64,000 nt of DNA from Flavobacterium sp. GT3R68 (GTDB taxonomy: Bacteria; Bacteroidota; Bacteroidia; Flavobacteriales; Flavobacteriaceae), in NCBI RefSeq assembly GCF_007109225.1, contig NZ_VJZK01000003.1, positions 1 through 64,000 of the forward strand, written 5' to 3'. Below are positions 18,001-25,777 of the stretch, in pieces; position 1 is the first letter of the stretch; each line of letters begins with the position of its first letter. Under the pieces are notes generated by a model. It was not told the DNA's origin, searched no databases, and saw only the letters and a list, made by a program, of their open reading frames with translations. Both the position numbers and the translations under genes were made by a program.

Positions 18001-18627
18001 TCTCCTGCAAAAGTGGGCGATTATGTACATTACATGATTCGTTTTGAGAATACAGGAACATTCCCTGCTCAGAATATTGTAGTGAAAGATATGATTGACT
18101 TAACAAAATTCGATATCAATACTTTATTTCCAATAAAAGGTAGCCATTCGTTTGTTACCAATATCACATCTGGAAACAAGGTAGAATTCATCTTTGAAAA
18201 TATCAATTTACCATTTGATGATGCCAATAATGATGGCTATGTCGCTTTCAAAATCAAGACCAAACCAACACTGGTTTTGGGGAATACTTTCAGTAATACC
18301 GCCAGCATTTATTTTGATTATAATTTCCCGATCGTGACCAATACCGCTACGACCACTATAGCTGTTTTGGCGACACAGGATTTTGTGTTTTCAAATTACT
18401 TCAGCGTGTATCCCAATCCGGTGAAAGACGTCCTGAATATTACCGCAAAAGAAACGATTGAAGTAACTTCCATCAGTATTTACAATACATTAGGTCAATT
18501 GGTTTTGGTGATTCCAAATGCCCAAAATACCAAAAACATTGATGTTTCGGGTTTGACCAAAGGAAATTATTTTATTAAAATCAATTCGGATAAAGGGACT
18601 GCGAATACGAGGTTTATCAAGAACTAA
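15088..18627 (+). CDS. T9SS-secreted protein with delta-60 repeats and C-terminal sorting domain
   Basis: Exported protein of 1179 residues with a signal peptide (MTKIYFLFVFFISSLVFSQ). Residues about 45-735 are some fourteen delta-60 repeats, pattern IxxQxDGKIxxGGxF...RLNxDGSxDxxFN, predicted to form a beta-propeller-like fold. From about 737 it has a short SD-repeat/CarboxypepD-like domain, then a DUF11-like module with FDPNDKTCLEGATISP. The last 80 residues, from about 1100, are a type A T9SS sorting domain (YPNPVKDVLN ... GLTKGNYFIKI ... RFIKN), which directs export and is normally cleaved for surface attachment. The C-terminal half is nearly identical to the next two genes. Binding target unknown. 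Confidence 0.9.
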   Translation: MTKIYFLFVFFISSLVFSQNAADIEHAFNDLMPLNYYNYSKQGKNSSRPIAKIQPDGKIIINSGFGLERIDNNIKDLSFNVGLGFSLYTLDYSIDIFEIQPSGKIVVSGTFNSYNGTQVNKLIRLNTNGDLDTTFNCPGVTVTRSVSFQSDGKIVVCGILNGVSSLFRLNDDGSIDSSFNISDLNGQIKCLSNGKILAIDNYNKRVKRFNSEGSLDLTFISPSVWFALNDYIMSFAIQSDGKILLGGEFTTYNGLPVNDLIRLNADGSFDSSFSTDGYVFSKIQSIVVDSTGEIFISSDFAMSNGNYNSNNYVLKLNGNGSIDTSFNFTTGSAMCGTQQIYYGLTIQNDDKILIQRAGYCSGFGFKFDGVGRLNNDGTIDNTFNSFAGFNAKVKVIVLQPDNKILVGGEFTAYKGEPSNFIVRLNPDYSKDMTFNVGAGFNNTVNAIVIQPNGAILVGGDFYMFNNVIAQKIIRLNIDGSMDNTFNIINKGFEGTGGVRAIKLQPDSKIIVAGAFTGYYDNLGGRSLAMGIVRLNANASVDTSFNTGANGFYPGVANSIVLQSSGKIIVGGSFYQYSYGGNYPQSVDNLARLNSNGTLDSFRSSYIDPINVLIEEQSGKILAGTTTGIKRIELNGSSTYVNPFQVVGGVSSIVIQPDNKILIGGNFTKIGDQLHTRFARLNVTGSVDMNFNSYGAVDASVLAIALQSTGKIFIGGNFNSYKQTLSSKIITLKGDDFYGVSGNNKLDLNIDGCDINDLIFPFLKLEIDGFTLIPNNLGSYSFSIGAGTHMIVPVLENPAYFNVSPSTVNVTFPAQANPFIQNFCVTASGMHPDLEVSIIPVAPARPGFDAKYKIIYKNKGNNIQSGTVNLNFNDSVLDFVSANPITSNQTTNNLSWDFVNFKPFETREIMLTLNVNSPTETPPVNNGYVLNYTATVSGATDDTPIDNTLVFNQTALNSFDPNDKTCLEGATISPAKVGDYVHYMIRFENTGTFPAQNIVVKDMIDLTKFDINTLFPIKGSHSFVTNITSGNKVEFIFENINLPFDDANNDGYVAFKIKTKPTLVLGNTFSNTASIYFDYNFPIVTNTATTTIAVLATQDFVFSNYFSVYPNPVKDVLNITAKETIEVTSISIYNTLGQLVLVIPNAQNTKNIDVSGLTKGNYFIKINSDKGTANTRFIKN

Positions 18628-18645
18628 TGTTCATTAATAGATATA

Positions 18646-18674
18646 AAAGCCTCACAATGTTGGGGCTTTTTTTG
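18646..18674 (+). terminator. Rho-independent terminator
   Basis: Stem AAAGCCTCA/TGGGGCTTT with one G-T pair, loop CAATGT, T run. Almost identical to the terminator at 21098, part of the duplicated spacer. Confidence 0.85.
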
Positions 18675-18708
18675 TGGGAAAAAATGACTATAAAAGATTC
18701 GGTTCCTT

Positions 18709-18716
18709 TATATTTG
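18709..18716 (+). promoter_or_regulatory. -7 box for first leucine-rich-repeat cargo gene
   Basis: TATATTTG, 17 bases before the ATG at 18734. The same box and context recur at 21161. Confidence 0.6.
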
Positions 18717-18733
18717 CAACCTAAATTGTATTT

Positions 18734-21079
18734 ATGAAGAAGTTTTACTTTTTGTTGTTGGGGTTGTTTTTGTTTAGTGGTGTATATGCACAGATTGTGA
18801 ATATTCCGGATGCTAATTTCAAGGCGAAGTTGTTATCCGCAACTCCGAGTAATTATATAGCTAAAAACTTAGCAGGCAATTATATTAAAATTGATTCAAA
18901 TAGTAATGGACAGATTGAAGCTAGTGAAGCAATGCAGGTTGGTGAATTATATGTTTATAATAGCGCAATTTCATCGTTGGAGGGAATAAATAGTTTTACA
19001 AACCTTAAGGCCCTGAATTGTAGCACTAATCCATTAACTTCACTTAATATTTCATCAAATAATCTCTTATATTTAAGGTGTGAAAGTAATCAACTGACTT
19101 CAAGTACTTTTCAGCTTTCCAATTTGCCAAACCTTATCAGTTTGCATTGTTTTAATAATCCATTAGGTTCTTTAGATCTTAGGGCCCAAGCTAATCTTGT
19201 AATGGTGGATTGCAGTAGTTGCAGACTGACTTCTTTAAATGTTTCAGGCCTAAATAATTTAGATGATCTTGACTGTCCCTACAATCAACTTACAACATTA
19301 AATGTTAGTAACTTACCAAGTTTATTAAGTGTGGATTGTAGTCATAATTATTTAACTTCGATTAATACTTTAGGAGTATCGAGTAATTTTAGAGACCTAC
19401 AGTGTTCTTACAACAGACTTACTTCTTTGGAAGTGAATCATTTGACAAATCTTACTGGTTTATTTTGTGGTACTAATTTCTTAAGGACACTTAATGTCTC
19501 TAACCTAACTAGTTTAACCAGCTTGTGGTGTGAACTAAATCAACTTACTTCCTTGTTTATGAAAAATGGGAGAAATGAATCATTATCCATGCAAGGAAAC
19601 CCAAACCTTAAATATATTTGTGCGGATGAGAGCCAAGTTAGTTCTGTAGAGAGTATGATTTATGGTGATGGCTTTCTATATTATAATTGTTCAGTATCGA
19701 CTTATTGTACATTTGTGCCTGGTGGAATGTATTATACTATTAGTGGTAACAGTAAATTCGATGCAACTGCTAATGGATGTGATAGTAATGACGCGTATTT
19801 CCCTAATTTAAAATTTAATCTTTCAGACGGAACAAATTTCGGAATTGCAACATCCGGCATTTCTGGAAACTATTCTATTCCTGTTCAGGCGGGAACACAT
19901 GTTATCACCCCGGTTTTAGAAAATCCAACTTACTTCAACGTTTCACCAACATCAGTAAATGTCACTTTCCCAGCACAAGCCAGTCCATTTAATCAAAATT
20001 TTTGCGTCACTAAAAATGGAATTCATAATGATTTAGAGGTTTCTGTATTGCCAATAATTCCTGCAAGACCAGGTTTTGATGCTAAATATCAAATCATATA
20101 TAAAAACAAAGGATCAAACACACAATCAGGTTCAGTAAATCTTACTTTTAATGATGCAGTTTTAGATTTAGTTTCCGCAAACCCAACTGCTTCCAGCCAA
20201 ACATTGAATAATTTATCCTGGAATTTTACCAATTTATTACCATTGGAAAACAGATTGATTTTACTAACACTAAATGTAAATTCTCCCATGGAGACACCTG
20301 CAGTTAATTCAGGATATATTTTAAATTATCGTGCTTCCATTACAAGTCCAGTAACGGATGAAATACCAAATGACAATATATTTGCTTATAATCAAACCGT
20401 TGTGAATTCATTTGATCCAAATGATAAAACCTGCTTGGAAGGTGCTACCATCTCTCCTGCAAAAGTGGGCGATTATGTACATTACATGATTCGTTTTGAG
20501 AATACAGGAACATTCCCGGCTCAGAATATTGTAGTGAAAGACCTGATTGACTTAACAAAATTCGATATCAATACTTTATTTCCAATAAAAGGAAGCCATT
20601 CGTTTGTTACCAATATAACTGCAGGAAATAAAGTGGAGTTTATCTTTGAAAATATAAATTTGCCTTTCGATAATGCCAATAACGATGGCTATGTTGCTTT
20701 CAAAATTAAGACCAAACCGACACTGGTTTTGGGAGATACATTTACTAATAATGCAAGTATTTATTTTGATTATAATTTCCCGATTGTAACCAATACGGCT
20801 ACGACAACTATTGCCGTTTTGGCGACACAGGATTTTGTGTTTTCAAATTACTTCAGCGTGTATCCCAATCCGGTGAAAGACGTCCTGAATATTACCGCAA
20901 AAGAAACGATTGAAGTAACTTCCATCAATATTTACAATACATTAGGTCAATTGGTTTTGGTGATTCCAAATGCCCAAAATACCAAAAACGTTGATGTTTC
21001 GGGTTTGACCAAAGGAAATTATTTTATTAAAATCAATTCGGATAAAGGGACTGCGAATACGAGGTTTATCAAGAACTAA
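18734..21079 (+). CDS. T9SS-secreted leucine-rich-repeat protein
   Basis: Exported protein of 781 residues with a signal peptide (about 1-20, ending GVYAQ). After IVNIPDANFKAKLL and an EF-hand-like segment (IKIDSNSNGQIEASEA) come about ten 21-residue leucine-rich repeats of the Cys-containing bacterial type (L.C..NQLTSLNVS.L.NL). From about residue 333 the layout matches its neighbours: SD-repeat-like domain, DUF11-like module with FDPNDKTCLEG, and an 80-residue type A sorting domain from about 702. Such repeats usually bind protein or glycan ligands; the ligand is unknown. It has its own -7 box and terminator, so each cargo gene is a separate unit. Confidence 0.9.
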   Translation: MKKFYFLLLGLFLFSGVYAQIVNIPDANFKAKLLSATPSNYIAKNLAGNYIKIDSNSNGQIEASEAMQVGELYVYNSAISSLEGINSFTNLKALNCSTNPLTSLNISSNNLLYLRCESNQLTSSTFQLSNLPNLISLHCFNNPLGSLDLRAQANLVMVDCSSCRLTSLNVSGLNNLDDLDCPYNQLTTLNVSNLPSLLSVDCSHNYLTSINTLGVSSNFRDLQCSYNRLTSLEVNHLTNLTGLFCGTNFLRTLNVSNLTSLTSLWCELNQLTSLFMKNGRNESLSMQGNPNLKYICADESQVSSVESMIYGDGFLYYNCSVSTYCTFVPGGMYYTISGNSKFDATANGCDSNDAYFPNLKFNLSDGTNFGIATSGISGNYSIPVQAGTHVITPVLENPTYFNVSPTSVNVTFPAQASPFNQNFCVTKNGIHNDLEVSVLPIIPARPGFDAKYQIIYKNKGSNTQSGSVNLTFNDAVLDLVSANPTASSQTLNNLSWNFTNLLPLENRLILLTLNVNSPMETPAVNSGYILNYRASITSPVTDEIPNDNIFAYNQTVVNSFDPNDKTCLEGATISPAKVGDYVHYMIRFENTGTFPAQNIVVKDLIDLTKFDINTLFPIKGSHSFVTNITAGNKVEFIFENINLPFDNANNDGYVAFKIKTKPTLVLGDTFTNNASIYFDYNFPIVTNTATTTIAVLATQDFVFSNYFSVYPNPVKDVLNITAKETIEVTSINIYNTLGQLVLVIPNAQNTKNVDVSGLTKGNYFIKINSDKGTANTRFIKN

Positions 21080-21097
21080 TGTTCATTAATAGATATC

Positions 21098-21126
21098 AAA
21101 GCCTCACAATGTTGGGGCTTTTTTTG
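21098..21126 (+). terminator. Rho-independent terminator
   Basis: Stem AAAGCCTCA (21098-21106)/TGGGGCTTT (21113-21121) and T run; near-duplicate of the terminator at 18646. Confidence 0.85.
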
Positions 21127-21160
21127 TGGGAAAAAATGACTACAAAAGATTCGGTTCCTG

Positions 21161-21168
21161 TATATTTG
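21161..21168 (+). promoter_or_regulatory. -7 box for second leucine-rich-repeat cargo gene
   Basis: TATATTTG in a spacer nearly identical to 18628-18733. Confidence 0.6.
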
Positions 21169-21185
21169 CAACCTAAATTGTATTT

Positions 21186-23648
21186 ATGAAGAAGTTTTAC
21201 TTTTTGTTGTTGGGTTTGTTTTTGTTAAATGGAGTGAATGCACAGATTGTGAATATTCCGGATGCTAATTTTAAGGCGAGATTGTTGGCATCTAATTCCA
21301 ATAGTGGTATTGCATTAGATTTAAATGGAGTTAATTATACAATTGATGCCAATAATAATGGAGAGATTGAAGTAAATGAAACTATAAATGTGGGCTATCT
21401 GAGTATTGGCTCTTCCAATATTTCATCCTTAGTGGGAATATCAAATTTCATTAATCTAACCTATTTACGATGCGAAGAGAATCAGATTTATTCACTGGAT
21501 TTGAGCGGATTGACGAATCTCATCAACTTGGACTGTACTCATAATAATATTAATTCATTAAATATTAGTAGTTCAAATAATTTGGAAAGACTAAGATGTG
21601 ACTATAATCAATTAACGCAATTAGATGTCAGCAATATGCCTAATTTGCAAGAGTTGTTTTGTTCAAGAAATTACATCACTTCTCTTAATATAAGTGGCAA
21701 ACCTAATTTTTCACAATTGGATTGTAGATTTAATTTACTTACTACATTAAATTTAAGTGCTTTGCCAAGCCTGACCTATATGGAATGTAATAACAACCAA
21801 CTTACGACATTAGACATAAGTGTATTACCTAATATCGGATTTGTTGAATGTGGTCAAAATCTGCTTACTTCAATAAATATCGGTTCAACCGAGCTTTATA
21901 TTTTGTATTGTTATAATAATTCATTGACTGTTTTAGATTTAAGTGGTGTGGAAATTAATGATTTAATATGTGACAATAATCAGTTGTCTAGCTTGGATTT
22001 TTCATCTACGGATTTTCTGGGTACATTGAGTTGCTCAAATAATTTATTATCTGGTTTAGATTTGACCGGACAAAGATTTCTACAATATTTAGATTGTAAT
22101 AGCAATCCTTTATTAACTACATTACTAATAAAAAATGGTAGTATTGAATCTGATTTTTTAGATTTTTCAGTCAATCCAAATTTGAATTATATCTGCGCAG
22201 ATGAAAGTCAATTAACAGATATACAAAATTTAATTGCAACTTATGGCTATACTAATTGTCATGTAAATACCTATTGTAATTTTCATCCTGGCGGAACATA
22301 TTATACAATTTCAGGGGAAAACAGAGTAGATATGAATAATAACGGCTGTGACAATTCAGACATACTTTTTCCAAATATAAATTATAATGTTACTAGCGGT
22401 ACAGCCAGCGGAAATTTTATTTCTGATACATCCGGAAATTACTCTATTCCAGTTCAATCAGGAACACACACGATTACTCCAATTTTAGAAAATCCAAGTT
22501 ATTTTAATGTATCACCCGCATCAGTAGTTGTTAATTTTCCTGCGCAAACAAGTCCACACACACAAAATTTTTGTGTAAGTATCAGTGCTCCGAAACCAGA
22601 TTTGGAGATAGTTTTTTTGCCTTTGCAACCAGCGAGACCTGGATTTGATGCGAAGTATAAAATCATTTATAAAAATAAAGGTAATACCATTCAATCGGGA
22701 ACTGTAAATCTTGCCTATAACGATGATATTTTAATTTACACAAATGGTTCTCCGTTTATTGATGGTTTAACAACAAATAATTTATCCTGGAATTTCACAA
22801 ACTTACTGCCTTTAGAAACGAGAGTAATTACCTTAACATTATATGTACATTCGCCTACAGGAACGCCTCCGGTAAATGGTGGCGATATTCTAAATTATTC
22901 AACGTCTATAACGTCCGCAGCTACAGATGAAACGCCAAATGATAATACGTTTGTGTACAACCAAACTGTTGTAAATGCTTTCGATCCAAATGATAAAACG
23001 TGTTTGGAAGGCACTACTATCAGTCCTGCAAAAGTGGGCGATTATGTACATTACATGATTCGTTTTGAGAATACAGGAACATTCCCGGCTGAGAATATCG
23101 TCGTGAAAGACATGATCGACCTCGCAAAATTTGATATCAGTACTTTAGTTCCAATAAAAGGAAGCCATTCGTTTGTTACCAATATAACTGCAGGAAATAA
23201 AGTTGAATTCATCTTTGAAAATATAAATTTGCCTTTCGATGATGCCAATAACGATGGCTATGTGGCGTTCAAAATCAAAACCAAACCAACACTGGTTTTG
23301 GGTAATACGTTCAGTAATACCGCCAGCATTTATTTTGATTATAATTTCCCGATCGTGACCAATACCGCTACGACCACTATAGCTGTTTTGGCGACACAGG
23401 ATTTTGTGTTTTCAAATTACTTCAGCGTGTATCCCAATCCGGTGAAAGACGTCCTGAATATTACCGCAAAAGAAACGATTGAAGTAACTTCCTTCAATAT
23501 TTACAATACATTAGGTCAATTGGTTATGGTGATTCCAAATGCTCAGAATATCAGAACAGTTGATGTTTCGGGTTTAACCTACGGGAATTATTTTATCAAA
23601 ATCAATTCGGATAAGGGGACTTCCAATACAAAGTTTATCAAGAATTAA
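21186..23648 (+). CDS. T9SS-secreted leucine-rich-repeat protein, paralogue
   Basis: Exported protein of 820 residues, same architecture as the preceding gene: signal peptide ending GVNAQ, IVNIPDANFKARLL, EF-hand-like stretch (YTIDANNNGEIEVNET), about thirteen Cys-type leucine-rich repeats, SD-repeat-like domain from about 372, DUF11-like module, and type A sorting domain from about 741. The repeats differ from those of the neighbour far more than the C-terminal halves do. This suggests diversification of the recognition part with conservation or conversion of the secretion part. Some segments of its tail match the first gene of the trio and others the second. Confidence 0.9.
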   Translation: MKKFYFLLLGLFLLNGVNAQIVNIPDANFKARLLASNSNSGIALDLNGVNYTIDANNNGEIEVNETINVGYLSIGSSNISSLVGISNFINLTYLRCEENQIYSLDLSGLTNLINLDCTHNNINSLNISSSNNLERLRCDYNQLTQLDVSNMPNLQELFCSRNYITSLNISGKPNFSQLDCRFNLLTTLNLSALPSLTYMECNNNQLTTLDISVLPNIGFVECGQNLLTSINIGSTELYILYCYNNSLTVLDLSGVEINDLICDNNQLSSLDFSSTDFLGTLSCSNNLLSGLDLTGQRFLQYLDCNSNPLLTTLLIKNGSIESDFLDFSVNPNLNYICADESQLTDIQNLIATYGYTNCHVNTYCNFHPGGTYYTISGENRVDMNNNGCDNSDILFPNINYNVTSGTASGNFISDTSGNYSIPVQSGTHTITPILENPSYFNVSPASVVVNFPAQTSPHTQNFCVSISAPKPDLEIVFLPLQPARPGFDAKYKIIYKNKGNTIQSGTVNLAYNDDILIYTNGSPFIDGLTTNNLSWNFTNLLPLETRVITLTLYVHSPTGTPPVNGGDILNYSTSITSAATDETPNDNTFVYNQTVVNAFDPNDKTCLEGTTISPAKVGDYVHYMIRFENTGTFPAENIVVKDMIDLAKFDISTLVPIKGSHSFVTNITAGNKVEFIFENINLPFDDANNDGYVAFKIKTKPTLVLGNTFSNTASIYFDYNFPIVTNTATTTIAVLATQDFVFSNYFSVYPNPVKDVLNITAKETIEVTSFNIYNTLGQLVMVIPNAQNIRTVDVSGLTYGNYFIKINSDKGTSNTKFIKN

Positions 23649-23664
23649 TTTTATGTAAAAAAAA

Positions 23665-23695
23665 GCCTCACAGGAATGTGGGGCATTTTTTTTTT
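23665..23695 (+). terminator. Rho-independent terminator
   Basis: Stem GCCTCACA/TGTGGGGC (one G-T pair), loop GGAA, then A and a ten-T run. Confidence 0.85.
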
Positions 23696-23716
23696 GGACT
23701 ATTTGAATTATTTATT

Positions 23717-24382
23717 TTATGCTATTTTCTGAACCACAATCAGTTCGTTGTGCTGTTCCACTCTGGGAATGGTCCTGCAATGGAATTCTGTGGTCTCAAA
23801 AGCCTGGATGTATTCCATATTGCGTTTGTTCCCGGATTCCTTTAAAATCATAGTGTTAAAAAGAATATAGCCATTCATTTTTAAAAGAAACCCGCTACGG
23901 TCAATGAAGAATTTTTCAAATAAAAAGGTGGGCATATTCGTGTCCTGGAAAATATCAATGATAATCAGGTCGTATTTCTCTTTGGTTTTCAGCACAAACT
24001 CAAAAGCATCATCAATCACGATACTGAGATTGGGGATTTCGTTAAGCTTAAAATAGTCGTTGGCAATTGTTATGATATCCGGATCAATCTCCACACCGGT
24101 AATTTTGCCTTTATACTGTATTTCCTCCGTCAGGGTTTTAATAACACTTCCACCGGCGACACCCAAAACCAATATGCTTTCCATATGTACGATGTTTTGG
24201 AATCCAATTGATTTCAGGCCCTTTCTCAAAATCCGCTGCAGACTTCCATAAGAGTAATTCGTGTTTTTTGAATCCAGGACCAATTCGCCATTCGCCCATG
24301 TCACTTCAAGTGTCCTGCTCAATCGGGATTTTTTCTGGTAAACAATTACAGGAATCAGATAACTCAGTAGCTTTTTGAGCAT
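23717..24382 (-). CDS. Spermidine synthase-like methyltransferase-fold protein
   Basis: Class I methyltransferase fold of the spermidine synthase family, 221 residues. The nucleotide-binding loop LVLGVAGGSVIKTL and the acidic strand end GVEIDPDIITIA are present, then DDAFEFV. The DSTDP signature of true spermidine synthases is replaced by IDIFQDT, and the N-terminal beta-barrel is shortened, so aminopropyl transfer is doubtful. Proteins like this are common in Bacteroidota with no known product. A minus-strand promoter lies upstream (TATTTTTG at 24404-24397, TTG at 24429-24427), divergent from the acyltransferase gene. Confidence 0.7.
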   Translation of the reverse strand: MLKKLLSYLIPVIVYQKKSRLSRTLEVTWANGELVLDSKNTNYSYGSLQRILRKGLKSIGFQNIVHMESILVLGVAGGSVIKTLTEEIQYKGKITGVEIDPDIITIANDYFKLNEIPNLSIVIDDAFEFVLKTKEKYDLIIIDIFQDTNMPTFLFEKFFIDRSGFLLKMNGYILFNTMILKESGNKRNMEYIQAFETTEFHCRTIPRVEQHNELIVVQKIA

Positions 24383-24396
24383 TTTACTTTTTTTTC

Positions 24397-24429
24397 CAAA
24401 AATAAGAGATTAATGTTACTTTTGCACAA
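24397..24429. promoter_or_regulatory. Overlapping divergent promoters
   Basis: Minus strand: TATTTTTG (24404-24397) with TTG (24429-24427), spacer 22. Plus strand: TACTTTTG (24417-24424) for the acyltransferase. The two overlap, so they may compete for RNA polymerase. Confidence 0.55.
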
Positions 24430-24440
24430 AATTGTTGAGG

Positions 24441-24995
24441 ATGAAGAAACTAATTTATAAATTGATTTTTTTCCGATTGATGGGATGGAAAATTACCGGT
24501 ACAATTGATAATAGCATCAAGAAGTGTGTTATTATAATTGTTCCCCATACCAGCTGGCATGATTTTTATCTTGGTCTTTTTGCCAGGGGAATCACTGGCC
24601 TGCAGATCAATTGGGTCGGAAAAAAAGAATTGTTTCGTTTTCCTTTTAATATCTATTTTAAATATATGGGAGGAGCACCATTAGATCGTTCCGGAAAAAT
24701 GAATAAAGTGGATGCTATCGCAGAAATATTTGCTAATAAACACGAATTTCGCCTTGCCATCGCTCCGGAAGGAACCCGTAAAAAAGTATCCGAATTGAAA
24801 ACCGGATTTTATTATATTGCAATGAAAGCAAAAGTACCCATAGTTCCAGTGGCTTTTGATTACAGTAAGAAGGAAATCCGATTTGGGAATCCATTTGCAC
24901 CAACCGGAAATTTGGAAGAAGACATGCAAATTTTATGCAGTTTTTTTGCAGGTGCAAGAGGGAAGGTGGCTCAAAATGGTTTTGAGTCAAAATAA
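24441..24995 (+). CDS. 1-acylglycerol-3-phosphate acyltransferase-like protein
   Basis: Member of the PlsC-type acyltransferase superfamily, 184 residues from the ATG at 24441. The TTG at 24432 lies almost on the expected transcription start and is rejected. The catalytic HX4D motif is H36-TSWH-D41, and the acyl-acceptor-binding motif is APEGTRKK. One hydrophobic segment (VIIIV) precedes the active site, consistent with a peripheral membrane enzyme. It would acylate lysophosphatidic acid or another lysolipid; the precise substrate is not determined. It converges with the XRE regulator gene, with only two bases between the stops. Confidence 0.8.
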   Translation: MKKLIYKLIFFRLMGWKITGTIDNSIKKCVIIIVPHTSWHDFYLGLFARGITGLQINWVGKKELFRFPFNIYFKYMGGAPLDRSGKMNKVDAIAEIFANKHEFRLAIAPEGTRKKVSELKTGFYYIAMKAKVPIVPVAFDYSKKEIRFGNPFAPTGNLEEDMQILCSFFAGARGKVAQNGFESK

Positions 24996-24997
24996 AT

Positions 24998-25465
24998 CTA
25001 ACTCGGCTTATAATCCTTAAACGTTCCATTTTTATAAAAAATCACAATTTTATCGATATCACTTTGAATAGACGAGAATGCGATATTTTCGTCTGCGAAC
25101 GTTTTTTTTATTTCTACGGGATTATTTGCGGAAGGAATTTCCACGCTGCTAAATAAATTTACGGGAATTTCATTTTGGATTGGAGTAGGTGGCTGTATTT
25201 TTTTTTCGGTTTCCAATGCAAATGCATTTTCATCCGTTCCTTTTGGAAAAGTTCCTTTACCATTCAAAATCCAATACAGATCCACTTCCGGAAAAACTTC
25301 CAAAATCTTTAGTATAAAATCAAGACTTGGCTTGTTTCTGCCCGAAAGGAGGTGAGACAAACTTGAACGCTGTACACCAATTTTATCCGCAAATGCGGAG
25401 GCATTAAGACTATAATAATCCAATATAACTTCCAGTCTTTTAATGAAATCTTCAGTGTTTACCAT
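24998..25465 (-). CDS. XRE-family helix-turn-helix regulator
   Basis: DNA-binding regulator of 155 residues. Residues about 6-62 form a Cro/CI-type helix-turn-helix (ASAFADKIGVQRSSLSHLLS, with GRNKPSLDFILKIL following), and a long low-complexity tail ends in DIDKIVIFYKNGTFKDYKPS. The start codon lies inside a perfect TTTAC-CATT-GTAAA palindrome (25458-25471). Two further variants cover its -7 box and flank its -33 region, so negative autoregulation is likely. Identical palindromes cover the promoter of the divergent carboxypeptidase gene. The ligand or signal is unknown. Confidence 0.82.
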   Translation of the reverse strand: MVNTEDFIKRLEVILDYYSLNASAFADKIGVQRSSLSHLLSGRNKPSLDFILKILEVFPEVDLYWILNGKGTFPKGTDENAFALETEKKIQPPTPIQNEIPVNLFSSVEIPSANNPVEIKKTFADENIAFSSIQSDIDKIVIFYKNGTFKDYKPS

Positions 25466-25496
25466 TGTAAATAATATAAATTATTTCTTAATGTTA

Positions 25497-25528
25497 CAAA
25501 TGTAAATAAAAAGATTGAGATAAACAAA
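25497..25528 (-). promoter_or_regulatory. Promoter of the XRE regulator
   Basis: Minus strand TTTG (25528-25525), 20-base spacer, TACATTTG (25504-25497). The -7 box is inside operator 25493-25506, and operator 25529-25542 abuts the -33 element. Confidence 0.7.
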
Positions 25529-25732
25529 ATTACAGTTGTAAACTGCGTATTTCCGTAAAATACATTAATCCCACGGTTTACATAATACCAAGTAAAGCAC
25601 TGATAAATAAGGCATTAATTTACAGTATTAACAAAAGTAAAAACATTAAAACTCTAACCGACAAACGGTAGTGTGACATACAGAACCTTTGTTTACATCA
25701 CTAAACAATTAAGTTGGTTCTGCTGTTTACAT

Positions 25733-25759
25733 TTGTAAATACAAAGATGTTTACTTTTG
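25733..25759 (+). promoter_or_regulatory. Promoter of the M14 carboxypeptidase gene
   Basis: TTG (25733-25735) and TACTTTTG (25752-25759), spacer 16. Each element sits inside a perfect operator palindrome. Confidence 0.6.
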
Positions 25760-25777
25760 TAAAACTAAAAATAAGCT

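Larger units (their letters stand above)
25458..25763. promoter_or_regulatory. Cluster of TTTAC-N4-GTAAA operators between XRE regulator and carboxypeptidase
   Basis: This 312-base gap holds perfect sites TTTACCATTGTAAA (25458-25471), TTTACATTTGTAAA (25726-25739) and TTTACTTTTGTAAA (25750-25763). Near-matches are GTTACAAATGTAAA (25493-25506), ATTACAGTTGTAAA (25529-25542) and TTTACATCACTAAA (25692-25705), with a weaker one at 25619-25632. Spacings between neighbours are about 35, 36, 34 and 24 bases. Likely targets of the adjacent XRE protein. Confidence 0.7.

Noticed and set aside
24432..24440. TTG start for the acyltransferase
   Set aside because: It lies at the expected transcription start; the ATG at 24441 fits better.
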